A stretch of 64,000 nucleotides of DNA, taken from assembly GCF_015712065.1 (NCBI RefSeq), contig NZ_JACFYZ010000004.1, positions 124,001 to 188,000 of the forward strand, in the 5' to 3' direction. Made by a program: the position numbers and the translations under genes. Below are positions 44,020-52,874 of this stretch, piece after piece (within the stretch, counting starts at the first letter, position 1; each line of letters opens with the position of its first letter). This DNA comes from Ectopseudomonas chengduensis (GTDB lineage Bacteria > Pseudomonadota > Gammaproteobacteria > Pseudomonadales > Pseudomonadaceae). The notes below the pieces were generated by a model, which worked only from the letters and a program-made list of their open reading frames with translations, was not told the DNA's origin and ran no database searches.

Positions 44020-45050
44020 AGGCGTGGCGCCGGTACCTGATCGAGCAACTGTTGCAGAACCTGATCCACCGACAGGCCTTCGATATCCAGCTCCGGCGCC
44101 AGACGCACGCGGTGACGCAGCACGGCCAGCGCGCAGCTCTTGATGTCATCCGGCAGAACGAAATCACCGCCGCGCAGCAGTGCGCGAGCACGGGCGCCAC
44201 GCACCAGGGCGATCGACGCTCGCGGCCCGGCGCCCATGGTCAGGCCCGGCCAGCTGCGGGTGGCGCGGGCCAGGCGTACGGCGTAATCGAGCACCTGATC
44301 ATCCAGTGGCAGATCGCTGGCGATCTTCTGCAGGGCCAACACGTCCTTGGCTTGCAGCAGAGTGCGCAGCGGGCTGACTTCGAGCATGTCGGCCTTGGCC
44401 GAGCGGGTCACCTGGCGCACCATGTTCAGCTCTTCATCCTGCTGCGGATAATCCATGCGCAGCTTGAGCATGAAGCGGTCCAGCTCCGCTTCCGGTAGCG
44501 GGTAGGTGCCTTCCTGCTCGATCGGGTTCATGGTCGCCAGCACCATGAACGGCAGTTGCACCGGCAGGGCGCGGCCTTCCAGGGTCACCTGGCGCTCCTG
44601 CATCACTTCCAGCAGGGCAGCCTGGGTCTTGGCCGGTGCGCGGTTGATTTCATCGGCCAGCAGCAGGTTGGTAAACACCGGGCCCTTGCGCAGCTTGAAC
44701 TGTTCGCTCTGCATGTCGTACACGGCATGGCCGGTGACATCGCTGGGCATCAGGTCCGGGGTGAACTGGATGCGTGCGAACTCGCCGCCAAAGCAGCGCG
44801 CCAAGGCGCGCACCAGCAGGGTCTTGCCGAGGCCTGGCACACCTTCGACCAGCACATGGCCGCCGGCGATCAGTGCGGTCAGCACGTCGTCGATCACCGC
44901 GCTCTGGCCGATCACGGCCTTGCGCAGCTCGGCGCGCAGGGCCTGGGCCAACTGGCTGGCACGCTGGCGCTGCTGCGCTTGCGGGTTGCTCGGCGCGGCG
45001 GCAGGGGGCTCCTGCACCGGCAGGTTGTCGTTATCGGGGATCTCGCTCAT
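44016..45050 (-). CDS. MoxR-family AAA+ ATPase
   Basis: A 344-residue MoxR ATPase, a family proposed to act as chaperones for the assembly of metal-dependent or membrane complexes with VWA-type partners. Walker A is VEGVPGLGKTLLVRALA, Walker B and the following block are LLADEINRAPAKTQAALLEV, then MQERQVTLEG and sensor-1 TMNPIEQEGTYPLPEAELD. The N-terminal 30 residues are Pro/Gln/Ala-rich. It overlaps the genes on both sides by 4 bases (44016-44019 and 45047-45050), implying translational coupling with DUF58 and the DUF4350-like gene. Confidence 0.92.
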   Translation of the reverse strand: MSEIPDNDNLPVQEPPAAAPSNPQAQQRQRASQLAQALRAELRKAVIGQSAVIDDVLTALIAGGHVLVEGVPGLGKTLLVRALARCFGGEFARIQFTPDLMPSDVTGHAVYDMQSEQFKLRKGPVFTNLLLADEINRAPAKTQAALLEVMQERQVTLEGRALPVQLPFMVLATMNPIEQEGTYPLPEAELDRFMLKLRMDYPQQDEELNMVRQVTRSAKADMLEVSPLRTLLQAKDVLALQKIASDLPLDDQVLDYAVRLARATRSWPGLTMGAGPRASIALVRGARARALLRGGDFVLPDDIKSCALAVLRHRVRLAPELDIEGLSVDQVLQQLLDQVPAPRL

Positions 45051-46237
45051 AGGGCATTCCTGAGGGTTTGCAGGTGGGCGACCTGGCGGGTGAAGTCACT
45101 GGCGGATAGGCGCTGCGGCGGCAATGGGCGCATGGCCTGGCTGATGTCCTTGGCGGGCAGGCGGGTCAGGCGACCGAGAATCTGCCACTGCTCGGCGACG
45201 GCGAGCTTCTCGAAACCTGGGTGGCGGCGCCGTGCGCGGCGATTGATGTCCTGTTGCAGGCCTTTGAGCAGACTGTGCTGGCCACTGCGACGGAGCAGGA
45301 AGTCGGCGCTGCCGCGCAGGTGTTCCTCGAGCTGGCGCCGTGCTCGGCTGGCCGGTGCCTGCAGCGGACCGTGGCGCATGCCGACGTGCCACAAGGTGGC
45401 GATGATCAGCAGGGCCAGCACCAGCAAGGCCAGCGGGAAATGGCGCAGCAGCAGGCGCGCCAGACCATCGCTGTCGGCGTGGTAAAGCAGGGTCACGGCG
45501 CTGTCCTGGCTCAGATACCAGAGCAGCCAGGCATGGTCGTACTCGTTGATATTGCGGTTCTGCCAGATCCACGGGTCGCTCAGTACGGTGATCAGTCCGT
45601 CGCCGTGGTACAGCTGCAGCAGGTGCGTGGCAGAGTCGCTATTGGCCCAGGCGTGCGCGCGGTTCTGCGCATCGTACAGGTGAAAATCGGTGTCGAAGGC
45701 GATGTAGGCCGGGGCCTGTTCGTTCTCCAGGTAGAGCTTGGTGAGTTGCGGGTAGGCTTCGTGCTCTTCGTTCTGCTCGTTTTCCGCTTCTGCCTCACTG
45801 GCTTCTTCGTCGTCCAACTCGTCACTCATGTATTGCTGGACGCCGAGCAAATCGAGCAGCAGGTCGCCGCTCTTGCCTTCTTCTTCGTCCCATAGGCGTT
45901 CGGCGATGAACAGCAGGTGACCGCCGCCCGCCGTCCATTGCAGCACGCGTTCGACCTGACGTGGCGTCATGTTGCCGCGGTCGGCCAGCAGCATCAGGGT
46001 CTGGCCTTCGCTGGGCAGGCCATCGAGCACATCCAGGCCTTCTGCGCGGCGGGCGGCAATACCCTGTTTGCGCAGGAAGTGCTCGGCAGCCAGGTAAAGG
46101 CTGCTGGCAACCTCGGGGGCTGGGCCGTGCTCGATCACGTCTTCATAGGGTTCAAGCTTGCCCAGCACATAGCTGGCGAGCAGCCCCAGTACCAGCAGCA
46201 GGGCGATGGCGAGGATGAAACCGGCGCGCCGACTCAT
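45047..46237 (-). CDS. DUF4350-like membrane protein
   Basis: A 396-residue protein with one N-terminal helix (about 6-25), a soluble domain, and a second helix near residues 262-283 (FPLALLVLALLIIATLWHVG). The soluble part has VLDGLPSEGQTLMLLADRGN and LQWTAGGGHLLFIAER, the DUF4350 pattern of a GATase-like fold, with an acidic insert at about 120-140 (DELDDEEASEAEAENEQNEE). It probably faces the periplasm. It overlaps moxR by 4 bases and the preceding DUF4129-like gene by 4. ATG 46237 is chosen over an open extension to 46336 inside that gene. Function unknown. Confidence 0.82.
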   Translation of the reverse strand: MSRRAGFILAIALLLVLGLLASYVLGKLEPYEDVIEHGPAPEVASSLYLAAEHFLRKQGIAARRAEGLDVLDGLPSEGQTLMLLADRGNMTPRQVERVLQWTAGGGHLLFIAERLWDEEEGKSGDLLLDLLGVQQYMSDELDDEEASEAEAENEQNEEHEAYPQLTKLYLENEQAPAYIAFDTDFHLYDAQNRAHAWANSDSATHLLQLYHGDGLITVLSDPWIWQNRNINEYDHAWLLWYLSQDSAVTLLYHADSDGLARLLLRHFPLALLVLALLIIATLWHVGMRHGPLQAPASRARRQLEEHLRGSADFLLRRSGQHSLLKGLQQDINRRARRRHPGFEKLAVAEQWQILGRLTRLPAKDISQAMRPLPPQRLSASDFTRQVAHLQTLRNAL

Positions 46238-47820
46238 GCCGCACGCTCCTGACCGAACAGGCTGCGCCAGCCCTGACACAGGCCCTGACGCAGCGATTCG
46301 GCAGGCAGGCGGTGACCATAGGCCAGGGCCTGCCAATGCAGGGTGAGCTGACGACTGTAGTCCTCCAGGTTCTGCTGCCCGAGGCCGGCGACCAGGTGCA
46401 GCACTTCGCCTTCGGTGTGCGACTGCTTCAGGGGCAGGCGGTGTTCGTGTAGCAGGCGGCTGAGCAGGGCGCGGTAGAGCAGACCGAGTGCAGCGCGCGG
46501 TTGTTCGGCCCAGAGCCGCTCAGCTTCGCTGGCGACATCGTCGGGCAGTGTCTCCGGCGCCAGTTCGAGCCCGAACAGCTGCTGTGGTGCGGCCTGCCGG
46601 CGCCGCGTCGGCAGACCGATGCGTTCACCAAAGGCCTGCAGCCACTCGCGGTAGCGCCACAAGACGACGGCCAGCAGCGCGGCCAGCGCCGCCCACAGCA
46701 GTACTTCGAAGACTTGCGCGACGACATCCAGGCTCTTCCACCATTCGCCGAGTTTGAGCAGGTTCTTGAGCATGTCGAGGAAGGCTTCGATGTCTTCCGG
46801 TTTGGTTTCCTCCGCGGGCTTCTCTTCGCCCAGGCGCCAGCGGGTGACGGTTTCGCGGTGCTGGAAGGGCGGTTCGTCGAGCAGGGCCTTGATGCTTTCA
46901 CGCGCGGCCTGGCTGCTCAGTGGCTGCTGGAGCAGGCGCGGCGCGTCGGGGCCTTGCGGGTCAGCCTGCTTGGCCTCCTCGCTGACGGCTGGCGCTGTGT
47001 CGGCCCAGGCCTCGCTGGGCAGCTGCGTCAGCAGCAGGGCGCAACCGAGCAGCAGGGCATAGGCGCTGCCGGTCAGGCGTTGGCGCAGGCGGCGGAAGGT
47101 CAGTTCGATATCCCAGGCTTCCAGGGCGGTGCGGCGGTTGAGGTAGAGGGTGAAGCCGCAGGCGACATAGACCGGCTCCCAGATGATCAGCAGCAGCACG
47201 TAAAGCAGGTTGGACAAGTGTTCCAGCCACAGCCACTGGCCGCTGCTGGCGGCGATCAGGCTTTCCCAGGTCCAGTTCAGTTCCACCTGCTGTGGCAGCA
47301 TCAGATAGAACAGGGCGACCAGGCCCATCCACAGGGCAATTTCCAGATGCATGCCGACCAGCGTCAGCCAGGTGGCAGCGGCGCTGTCGCGTTGGCCGAG
47401 CACCACCAAGCGCTGGCTGCGTGCCTGACCGGCCAGGCCCTCCAATTGCAGTACAGGCAGATCGAAGCTGCGCGTCGGGCTCAGGCGGCGCCAGGTCAGG
47501 CTGGCCAGCAATTGTGGCCATAGCAATTTCGGTAGGGCGCGCAGGGCCTGTCTCAGCGAGGGTGTGTTGCCGAACAGCGCTTGCGACAGGATGTAGAGCG
47601 GCAGTCGCTCATAGGCCGGCTTGAGCCACCAGAAGACGAAGATGGCCCAGCCCGGATACTGCCAGAGCAAGGCGCAGAGCAGGGCGAACAGCGGCAGCGT
47701 GACCAGCGCCCAGCTGGCCATCAGCAGGCCGGCGTGACGACGGGCCAGCAGCACGCCGAGGTCGATGGCTTCCCAGGCGCTGCGCGGGCGGATGGCAACG
47801 CTGGCTTCAGTCAGGCGCAT
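46234..47820 (-). CDS. DUF4129-like multi-pass membrane protein
   Basis: A 528-residue membrane protein with several N-terminal helices (LLMASWALVTLPLFALLCAL and LWMGLVALFYLMLP are examples), a periplasmic-looking stretch at about 280-360, another helix near 375-395, and a cytoplasmic C-terminal DUF4129-like domain: AERLWAEQPRAALGLLYRAL, then RLPLKQSHTEGEVLHLV. DUF4129 is commonly found with MoxR/DUF58/DUF4350 and transglutaminase clusters. ATG 47820 overlaps the SpoIIM-like gene by 14 bases. Part of the coupled operon, with unknown role. Confidence 0.8.
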   Translation of the reverse strand: MRLTEASVAIRPRSAWEAIDLGVLLARRHAGLLMASWALVTLPLFALLCALLWQYPGWAIFVFWWLKPAYERLPLYILSQALFGNTPSLRQALRALPKLLWPQLLASLTWRRLSPTRSFDLPVLQLEGLAGQARSQRLVVLGQRDSAAATWLTLVGMHLEIALWMGLVALFYLMLPQQVELNWTWESLIAASSGQWLWLEHLSNLLYVLLLIIWEPVYVACGFTLYLNRRTALEAWDIELTFRRLRQRLTGSAYALLLGCALLLTQLPSEAWADTAPAVSEEAKQADPQGPDAPRLLQQPLSSQAARESIKALLDEPPFQHRETVTRWRLGEEKPAEETKPEDIEAFLDMLKNLLKLGEWWKSLDVVAQVFEVLLWAALAALLAVVLWRYREWLQAFGERIGLPTRRRQAAPQQLFGLELAPETLPDDVASEAERLWAEQPRAALGLLYRALLSRLLHEHRLPLKQSHTEGEVLHLVAGLGQQNLEDYSRQLTLHWQALAYGHRLPAESLRQGLCQGWRSLFGQERAA

Positions 47821-48787
47821 GCTGCCTCCGACCGGCCAGCAGCAGATAACCCAGCACCAGCGCCCAGAGCCCGGCACCGACGGCGTACTTGATGTCGGGG
47901 GTGGCGAAGGTGGTGGATGACCAGAAGGCCTCGATGAAGGCGGCCAGCAGCAGGAACAGGATCACCCCGGCCACCAGCTGTATCGCCTTGCCAGCGGCCA
48001 GGCGCAAGGCTTCGCCACGGGGCAGGCGGCCCGGAGCGAGCAGCGCCCAGCCGAGCTTGAAACCGGCTGCACCCGCCAGGGCGATGGCGGTCAGCTCGAA
48101 GGCGCCATGGCCGATGACGAAGGACCAGAACGGCTCGCCATAGCCGATGCGCGTCAGGTGGCCGGCCACTGCGCCGATCATCAGGCCATTGAACAGCAGG
48201 AAGAACAGGCTGCCGAGACCGAGCAGCAGGCCGCTGGCGAAGGTCTGAAAGGCGATGCCGATGTTGTTCATGATGTAGAAGCCGAACATCACCCAGTCGT
48301 CGCCCGAACCGCGGTCACTGAAGCGGCCGAGGCGGCGCGCGTCGGGATCGTACATGCGCTCCATTTCGCTGACCTGGTCGGGGCTGACCAGGCTGAAAAT
48401 CAGCTCGGGATAGAGATAGGTCAGCAGTCCCATCACTGCCAGGCTGCCGAAGAACAGCAGGCTGGCGACGCATACGCTGCGCCATTCGCTGCGTACCAGA
48501 CGCGGGAAGCCGCCGAACAGGAAGCGGATCGTCTGTGCGCCGAGGTGGCTGCGATGGCGATAGAACTGCTGGTGGCCGCGCATGGCCAATTGCTGCAGTT
48601 GATCGATCAGGTGGCTGCTGTAGCCGCGCGCCTGGGCCAAAGCCAGATGCTGGCAGAGTTGTCGATAGCGGGCTGCGAAGCTCTGACAGGTTTGCGCTTC
48701 GGCCTTGCCGCGCTCGAGCGCCTCGAGCTGACTGTTGAACGCATCCCAGTCCGGCTGATGGCGACTTTCGAACAGGCTCTGTTTCAC
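47807..48787 (-). CDS. stage II sporulation protein M-like membrane protein
   Basis: A 326-residue SpoIIM/DUF95-family membrane protein. The N-terminal soluble part holds FESRHQPDWDAFNSQLEALE, then about six membrane segments from residue 110 onward, with NNIGIAFQTFASGLLLGLGS and FVIGHGAFELTAIALAGAAG, the latter being the SpoIIM hallmark with conserved Glu. This Gram-negative does not sporulate; the family occurs widely beside RDD and MoxR genes. Overlaps the RDD gene by 4 bases and the DUF4129-like gene by 14. Transport function is speculative. Confidence 0.88.
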   Translation of the reverse strand: MKQSLFESRHQPDWDAFNSQLEALERGKAEAQTCQSFAARYRQLCQHLALAQARGYSSHLIDQLQQLAMRGHQQFYRHRSHLGAQTIRFLFGGFPRLVRSEWRSVCVASLLFFGSLAVMGLLTYLYPELIFSLVSPDQVSEMERMYDPDARRLGRFSDRGSGDDWVMFGFYIMNNIGIAFQTFASGLLLGLGSLFFLLFNGLMIGAVAGHLTRIGYGEPFWSFVIGHGAFELTAIALAGAAGFKLGWALLAPGRLPRGEALRLAAGKAIQLVAGVILFLLLAAFIEAFWSSTTFATPDIKYAVGAGLWALVLGYLLLAGRRQHAPD

Positions 48788-49509
48788 GGTGCGCTCCCCA
48801 GCAGGCCACGGGCGATGCCGTTGAGGCGCGGCTCGGCCTGTTCGGCAGGCACTTGTAGCGGTTCGGCCAGCAGCGCCGCCAGCTCCGCTCTGCGGGCGGC
48901 GGACAGTTGGCTGCCACGTTCGGCAAAACCGAGAATGGCGCGTTGTTCGTCAAGGCTGAGCGGGAAGGGCGCTGGCAGCGGTTCGGCATCGGCCAACTGC
49001 GGTTTGCTCAACGGCGCATCGCGATAGACCACCAGGGTGCCGGCGGCGATATCGCCGAGGCGCTTGAACGCCGGGTGGTTCAGGCAACTGATGATGCCCA
49101 GGGTATAGCCGAACGGCAGGATATCGACGAAGCGCAGCAGGTTGCGCGTCAGTGAAGCGGCCCAGCCGATTGGCGTACCGTCATCGTGAACCACGCGCAA
49201 GCCGAGCATCTGCTTGCCGGGAGAGCGGCCCTGGTTGAACACCTCGAACAGCACCATGTACCACCAAGTCACGAGAAACAGCAGGATAGTGCCGAGGCCC
49301 ATGCCGAACTGACCGAGCAGGCCGAGAACGATGAACATCACCATCAGGATCAGGCCGCGAATGGCCAGGTCGATGGCGAACGCCAGGGCGCGCGGCACCA
49401 GCCCGGCCGGTCGCAGATGCAGATCGATACCTTCCGGCGTTTCGACCTGGTAGCGAGTATCCAGGGGAGGCTGGTTGAGCGGAAGGCTTGCGCTTGAGCG
49501 TGAGTACAT
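48784..49509 (-). CDS. RDD family membrane protein
   Basis: A 241-residue RDD-family protein and first gene of the six-gene operon. The family triad appears as RALAFAIDLAIRGLILMVM near residue 40 (R and D residues), followed by a second membrane segment LFLVTWWYMVLFEVFNQG and RSPGKQMLGLRVVHDDG. Three to four helices lie in the first 150 residues, then a soluble C-terminal tail of about 90 residues. Downstream overlap with the SpoIIM-like gene is 4 bases. The upstream 100 bases separate it from the next minus-strand gene. Function unknown. Confidence 0.88.
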   Translation of the reverse strand: MYSRSSASLPLNQPPLDTRYQVETPEGIDLHLRPAGLVPRALAFAIDLAIRGLILMVMFIVLGLLGQFGMGLGTILLFLVTWWYMVLFEVFNQGRSPGKQMLGLRVVHDDGTPIGWAASLTRNLLRFVDILPFGYTLGIISCLNHPAFKRLGDIAAGTLVVYRDAPLSKPQLADAEPLPAPFPLSLDEQRAILGFAERGSQLSAARRAELAALLAEPLQVPAEQAEPRLNGIARGLLGSAP

Positions 49510-49611
49510 CGGCGGACTGCATCAAGGAAAGCCCGATGCTAGCGAGCAGCGGGCCACGAACGCAACCGGGCCAGTGAACTGGCCCGGGTCACGTCGACTT
49601 ATTGGCTGGCC

Positions 49612-50370
49612 TTATTGGGCGGTAGGCAGCACGCCAAAGACGGTGCGATAGAGCACGCCCATGGCCACGACCATCAGCGGAATGCTCCACACCAGACCGA
49701 TACCCAGCGGGATGGCGCTGACGATGACGATCAGACCGAGCAGCAGGAACAGGCCGAAGACCTTGAACCAGTGCTGGGTGATGGCCTTGCGCGAGGCTTC
49801 CAGTGCCTGCCAGGGCGACAGACCACGCTCGACCACCAGCGGAATGGCCAATAGATAGGCCACGGCCAGGTAGATGCCGGGGATCAGCAGCAGGATCATG
49901 CCGAGGTAGATCAGCAGCATCATCACCACGGCGGTGATGATCAGCGGTACGGTGCGCCCGAAGTGGCTGAAAATCTCGTTGAAGTTCAGCGGCTGGTCGG
50001 CTGCACGGCGAATGCCGACCATGTTGATGCCGGCCATGAAGGGGTAGGCCAGGGCCGAGGCCAGCAGCGAAATCAGGATCTCGCCGACGAATACCAGAAA
50101 CAGGTTTTCGCTCAGGGCGCCGAAGATGCCGACGACGCCGCCGAGGATGAAGGTGGCGGCCAGCAGCACCACGTAGAACACCAGGAAACCACCGATGATG
50201 ATGCCTTTGGTGCCCTTGACCTTGCTCCAGGATTCGCTCAGCAGCTCGCCGATGCTGAAGTCATAACCGCGTGCCAGGGCTTCTTCGATGCTCGGTGTCT
50301 GGTTAGACGGCGTCTGTTGCAGGTCGCTGGTGGGAGCGGCATAGGGATTGGGGGTGATCGCGTCACTCAT
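49612..50370 (-). CDS. multi-pass membrane protein of unknown function
   Basis: A 252-residue protein whose first 35 residues are polar (NPYAAPTSDLQQTPSNQTPS), followed by about five to six hydrophobic helices, for example IIIGGFLVFYVVLLAATFIL and LIITAVVMMLLIYLGMILLL. The motif VVERGLSPWQALEASRKAI is found in bacterial DUF975/glycerophosphoryl-diester-phosphodiesterase-like membrane domains. ATG 50370 is chosen; the frame is open to 50460 but that part lacks features. It is upstream of, and on the same strand as, the RDD operon but 102 bases away. It is divergent from sbcB. Confidence 0.75.
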   Translation of the reverse strand: MSDAITPNPYAAPTSDLQQTPSNQTPSIEEALARGYDFSIGELLSESWSKVKGTKGIIIGGFLVFYVVLLAATFILGGVVGIFGALSENLFLVFVGEILISLLASALAYPFMAGINMVGIRRAADQPLNFNEIFSHFGRTVPLIITAVVMMLLIYLGMILLLIPGIYLAVAYLLAIPLVVERGLSPWQALEASRKAITQHWFKVFGLFLLLGLIVIVSAIPLGIGLVWSIPLMVVAMGVLYRTVFGVLPTAQ

Positions 50371-50554
50371 GGTTGCATCCTTGTAAGTAGAGTGGGGAGA
50401 CTGGGCAATGCTAGTGGTTACGGCTCTCGCCCGACAAGTGCAGCGAGCCTGGCGCTGCAACGGCTGTGCGCTGGTTCATGCTTTGGCCGGCGACGGCGAG
50501 CCTGGAGGTGAATGATAGACTGCCGGCAACTTTACGTCCGGTACGGAGCCGCCA

Positions 50555-52003
50555 ATGACTTCCAGCATCTTCTGGTACGACTACGAAACCACCGGTATCA
50601 ATCCGCGGTGTGACCGTCCGCTGCAGGTGGCGGGTATCCGTACCGATGAGGCGCTGAACGAGATCGGCGAGGTGCTGAACATCTACTGCCGCCCCAGCGA
50701 CGACATCCTGCCGCACCCCGCAGCCTGCCTGGTGACTGGCATTGATCCGCAGCGCCTGCAGCAGTTGGGGCTCGACGAGGGCGAGTTCATGACCCGTGTG
50801 CATGCCGCGCTCTCGGCGCCTGGCACCTGTGGCGCCGGCTACAACAGCTTGCGCTTCGATGATGAGGTGACGCGCTACAGCCTCTATCGCAACTTTTTCG
50901 ATCCTTACGCGCGTGAGTGGCAGGGCGGCAACAGTCGCTGGGACCTGATCGATCTGGTGCGCACCGCTTATGCGCTGCGTCCCGAGGGCATCGAGTGGCC
51001 TGAGGAAGAGGGGCGGGTGTCGCTCAAACTGGAGCGCCTGACCCAGGCCAATGGTATCGACCATGGTCAGGCTCACGATGCGTTGTCCGACGTGCGCGCC
51101 ACCATTGGCCTGGCACGGCTGCTGCGCGACCGACAGCCAAAGCTTTACGACTTTCTCTACCAACTGCGCAGCAAGCAGCGAGTGCTGGATCAGATTCGCC
51201 TGCTGCAGCCGCTGTTGCACATTTCCGGACGTTTCTCTGCTGCACGTCATTATCTGGCACCCGTGCTGCCGCTGGCCTGGCATCCGCGCAATCGCAATGC
51301 GCTGATCGTCTGTGACCTGCAGGCCGATCCGTCGCCCTTGCTGAATCTGGATGCCGATACGCTGCGTAGTCGTCTCTACACGCGCCGCGAGGACCTTGCC
51401 GAGGGCGAGTTGGCGGTGCCGCTGAAGCTGCTGCATATCAATCGCTGCCCGGTAGTGGCGCCGCTTTCGGTGCTGCGCGAGGCGGATCGGCAACGCCTGC
51501 AACTGGACTGGTCGATTTGTGAGCGCAATGTCGAGGCGCTGAAGAATGAACAACCGCTTTGGCAGGACAAACTAGCGGTCATTTACCGTGAAGAGGCCTT
51601 TGCAGGCAGTAACGACCCTGAGCAACAGCTTTACGATGGGTTTATCGGGGATCGTGACCGTCGTTTGTGTGAACAGGTACGTGGTGCTCAACCCGACGCA
51701 TTGGCCAACGACAAAAAATGGCCGTTCGATGATGCGCGACTGCCAGAGTTATTGTTTCGTTATCGGGCGCGTAATTTCCCTGCCAGCCTGTCAGCCGCTG
51801 AATCTCAACGCTGGGAAGAGTTCTGCCGGCAGCGTTTGAGCGATCCAGAGTTTGGTGCGCCCAATACCCTGACGCAATTTCACGCGGCGTTGGAGCAGTT
51901 GCGCACGGACTGCAGCCCCGATCAATTGCAACTTCTGCAGCAGTGGCAGACCTATGCGCAGGCGCTGCAGGCGCGTTTTGCCGTGAATCCTGCTGGCGTT
52001 TAA
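50555..52003 (+). CDS. sbcB: exodeoxyribonuclease I
   Basis: ExoI degrades single-stranded DNA 3' to 5' in recombination and mismatch repair. The 482-residue protein begins with the DEDDh exonuclease motif I, FWYDYETTGINPRCDRPLQV, motif II CGAGYNSLRFDDEVTRYSLY and motif III HDALSDVRATIGLARLL. The C-terminal SH3-like and helical extension (about 200-480) is typical of ExoI. It is next to mvaT and purU, the order recalled in P. aeruginosa. Length is normal (E. coli 475). Confidence 0.95.
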   Translation: MTSSIFWYDYETTGINPRCDRPLQVAGIRTDEALNEIGEVLNIYCRPSDDILPHPAACLVTGIDPQRLQQLGLDEGEFMTRVHAALSAPGTCGAGYNSLRFDDEVTRYSLYRNFFDPYAREWQGGNSRWDLIDLVRTAYALRPEGIEWPEEEGRVSLKLERLTQANGIDHGQAHDALSDVRATIGLARLLRDRQPKLYDFLYQLRSKQRVLDQIRLLQPLLHISGRFSAARHYLAPVLPLAWHPRNRNALIVCDLQADPSPLLNLDADTLRSRLYTRREDLAEGELAVPLKLLHINRCPVVAPLSVLREADRQRLQLDWSICERNVEALKNEQPLWQDKLAVIYREEAFAGSNDPEQQLYDGFIGDRDRRLCEQVRGAQPDALANDKKWPFDDARLPELLFRYRARNFPASLSAAESQRWEEFCRQRLSDPEFGAPNTLTQFHAALEQLRTDCSPDQLQLLQQWQTYAQALQARFAVNPAGV

Positions 52004-52159
52004 AGCGGGCAACAGACAGTCAGAGCGATGCGCAGAGGCGATGGCCTCGTCTGTGCGTTGTAAGAAAAATGCAGGGGACGGGAACTTTTCGCTCGTTCAG
52101 CGTTATTGCTGATGCAGGCAATTGCTCGAAACTGTTGCGCCTGAAAAAACATCGGCAAT

Positions 52160-52187
52160 AAAAAACGCCAGCGTGGCTGGCGTTTTG
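52160..52187 (-). terminator. terminator of mvaT (also facing sbcB)
   Basis: AAAACGCCAGC / GCTGGCGTTTT stem with a 3-base loop and a run of A residues that reads as T-tract on the minus strand. It begins 16 bases after the mvaT stop and probably also ends sbcB transcripts. Confidence 0.85.
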
Positions 52188-52202
52188 GGTATCGCTCAGG
52201 AA

Positions 52203-52577
52203 TTAGCCCAGCAGAGTGGCCCAACCTTCTACGACATCGGCGCCCCACTTGGCTTTCCACTCTTTCAGAGTCTTGTGGTTGCCGCCTTTGGTTTCGATCA
52301 CTTCGCCGCTGTGCGGGTTCTTGTACTGCTTGACCTTGCGCGCGCGCTTGGCAGCCACAGGCTTGCTGGCACGTACGCCTTTGCCGGTTTTGGCTTCAGG
52401 GTCGAGCAGGGCGATGATGTCGCGCAGCGACTTCTGATATTCGCCCATCAGGGTGCGCAGCTTGCCTTCGAATTCCAGCTCTTTCTTCAGCTTGTCGTCT
52501 TGCGACATGTTCTTCAGACGCTCTTGGAGCTCTTTGATGCTTTCTTCGATGTTGCGGTATTCGTTGATCAGCGACAT
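52203..52577 (-). CDS. mvaT: H-NS-family global silencer MvaT
   Basis: Nucleoid protein of the H-NS functional class that silences AT-rich and horizontally acquired genes in Pseudomonas. The 124 residues match P. aeruginosa MvaT in length and almost throughout: N-terminal coiled coil MSLINEYRNIEESIKELQER, linker with KRARKVKQYKNPHSGEVIET, and C-terminal AT-hook-like DNA-binding region GGNHKTLKEWKAKWGADVVE. ATG 52577 is chosen over ATG 52583. It is divergent from purU across 297 AT-rich bases, which carry its promoter. Confidence 0.97.
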   Translation of the reverse strand: MSLINEYRNIEESIKELQERLKNMSQDDKLKKELEFEGKLRTLMGEYQKSLRDIIALLDPEAKTGKGVRASKPVAAKRARKVKQYKNPHSGEVIETKGGNHKTLKEWKAKWGADVVEGWATLLG

Positions 52578-52625
52578 GGGCATTACCTTGGCGTGAATAA
52601 GTCTGTGGTAGTCAACAGTGGTCTA

Positions 52626-52667
52626 ATAATAGTCACGCACTTATAGCAAGTAAACAGCAGGCCACAA
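52626..52667 (-). promoter_or_regulatory. putative overlapping mvaT promoters
   Basis: Two minus-strand sigma-70-like pairs overlap: TTTACT and TATTAT with a 17-base spacer (52626-52654), and TTGTGG and TATAAG with a 16-base spacer (52640-52667). They are 49 and 63 bases upstream of the mvaT ATG. The region is AT-rich compared with its flanks, a likely target for autoregulation. Confidence 0.5.
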
Positions 52668-52874
52668 AATAACTGCAGTGCAATGCAACGCTATGTGTCG
52701 CTCAGGCTTAAATTTAATCGGCTACTGCAACTAGGCCATGAAGTTTTCGCTGCGCGCAAATAGGGCACTTGCCGGGCGCTCAGTCGCTGGCTTGTGCAGG
52801 CGCATGGCTGCTGCAGTTTTGCCGGCATATCGTTAGAATGGCCGACTTTTTGCGCCGCCATTGGGGTTTTAGTT

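Noticed and set aside
47807-48787. Evidence for sporulation
   Set aside because: SpoIIM-like proteins are widespread in non-sporulating bacteria, commonly beside RDD and MoxR genes.
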